This document shows, in pieces, positions 5,180 to 5,439 of a stretch of 5,439 bases of DNA. A program made the position numbers and the translations under genes. The stretch lies in NCBI GenBank assembly GCA_964648005.1, contig CAZYKR010000286.1:1-5439 (forward strand). The letters run 5' to 3'. The stretch comes from JAGQTE01 sp964648005. GTDB lineage: Bacteria > Actinomycetota > Acidimicrobiia > Acidimicrobiales > Acidimicrobilacustridaceae. Numbering within the stretch: the stretch's first letter is position 1; each line of letters starts with the position of its first letter. The notes beneath the pieces were generated by a model. The model had not been told where the DNA came from. It made no database searches and worked only from the letters and a program-made list of their open reading frames with translations.

Positions 5180-5439
5180 TGGCGCGCTTCAGCCCCGAGC
5201 ACCTCGAGACGGCGCGCGAGATCATCGCCCGCTACCCCCGCCCGAAATCAGCGTTGATCCCACTCCTTCACCTGGCCCAGGAGCAGGACGGCTACGTCAC
5301 CGACGACGCCATGCGCCACATCGCCGAGCTGGTCGGCGTGACCCCGGCGGAGGTGCTGGGCACCTGCTCGTTCTACGAGATGTTCAAGCTGCACCCCGTC
5401 GGGACCTACCTCGTGAACGTGTGCACGAACATCTCGTGC
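5179..5439 (+). CDS. nuoE: NADH-quinone oxidoreductase subunit E, 5' part (cut by window end)
   Basis: Only the first 87 codons are present; the frame is open to the last base. NuoE belongs to the NADH-oxidising module of complex I and binds 2Fe-2S cluster N1a in a thioredoxin-like domain, next to NuoF. The visible part has the N-terminal helical segment (residues 5-20), the conserved stretch ALIPLLHLAQEQDGYV (25-40), a helix-turn region containing IAELVGVTPAEV (48-59), and SFYEMFKLHPVG (64-75). The sequence ends at VCTNISC, where C82 and C87 match the first two of the four cluster ligands in the CxxxxC pattern. The remaining two ligands would lie beyond the window. The presence of nuoE points to a full NADH-using complex I and not the 11-subunit ferredoxin-type form. 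No oddity is seen in this part. Confidence 0.95.
   Translation, partial: MARFSPEHLETAREIIARYPRPKSALIPLLHLAQEQDGYVTDDAMRHIAELVGVTPAEVLGTCSFYEMFKLHPVGTYLVNVCTNISC

Noticed and set aside
1..5439. Search for mobile elements, CRISPR repeats, tRNA/rRNA genes, defence genes and riboswitches
   Set aside because: Every base is accounted for by tightly packed respiratory genes. No regularly spaced repeats, transposase motifs or RNA-gene sequence were recognised by eye.

Overview
This window is a single, tightly packed, plus-strand stretch of a respiratory-chain operon from a GC-rich bacterium. It reads most like an actinobacterium, probably of the class Acidimicrobiia. The clues are the strong G/C bias at third codon positions, a NuoB whose central motifs (for example [20 protein letters not shown]) match the actinobacterial form from memory, separate nuoC and nuoD genes, and a membrane-anchored di-heme cytochrome c directly upstream of nuo. 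The class assignment is inference; no marker gene is present to prove it.

Layout: the stop codon of an upstream gene lies at 7-9. A di-heme cytochrome c with two N-terminal membrane helices follows (9-1163). Next is an unrecognised three-helix membrane protein with a large, probably extracytoplasmic, domain (1163-2191). Then come nuoA (2194-2700), nuoB (2701-3276), nuoC (3279-3824), nuoD (3821-5179) and the first 87 codons of nuoE (5179 to the window end). There is no intergenic space longer than 2 bases, and no internal terminator or promoter was recognised. Stop/start junctions are TGATG (three times), TGACCGTG (twice), TAGATG and ATGA. The genes are therefore almost certainly co-transcribed and translationally coupled.

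Functionally, NuoA-E belong to proton-pumping NADH:quinone oxidoreductase (complex I). NuoA is a membrane subunit at the quinone-channel interface. NuoB carries cluster N2, NuoC and NuoD complete the connecting module, and NuoE starts the NADH-oxidising module, which implies that nuoF and nuoG follow. The cytochrome c would act at the other end of the quinone pool, taking electrons from a quinol-oxidising complex. The window thus joins two steps of one electron-transport chain, with an uncharacterised membrane protein between them.

Most of the window is ordinary core metabolism. The parts worth a second look are the unassigned membrane protein, its linkage with the di-heme cytochrome, a His/Asp-rich tail on NuoA built partly from small in-frame repeats, and the N-terminal extension (or alternative start) of NuoD. 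I see no evidence of a defence system, mobile element, CRISPR array or RNA gene.
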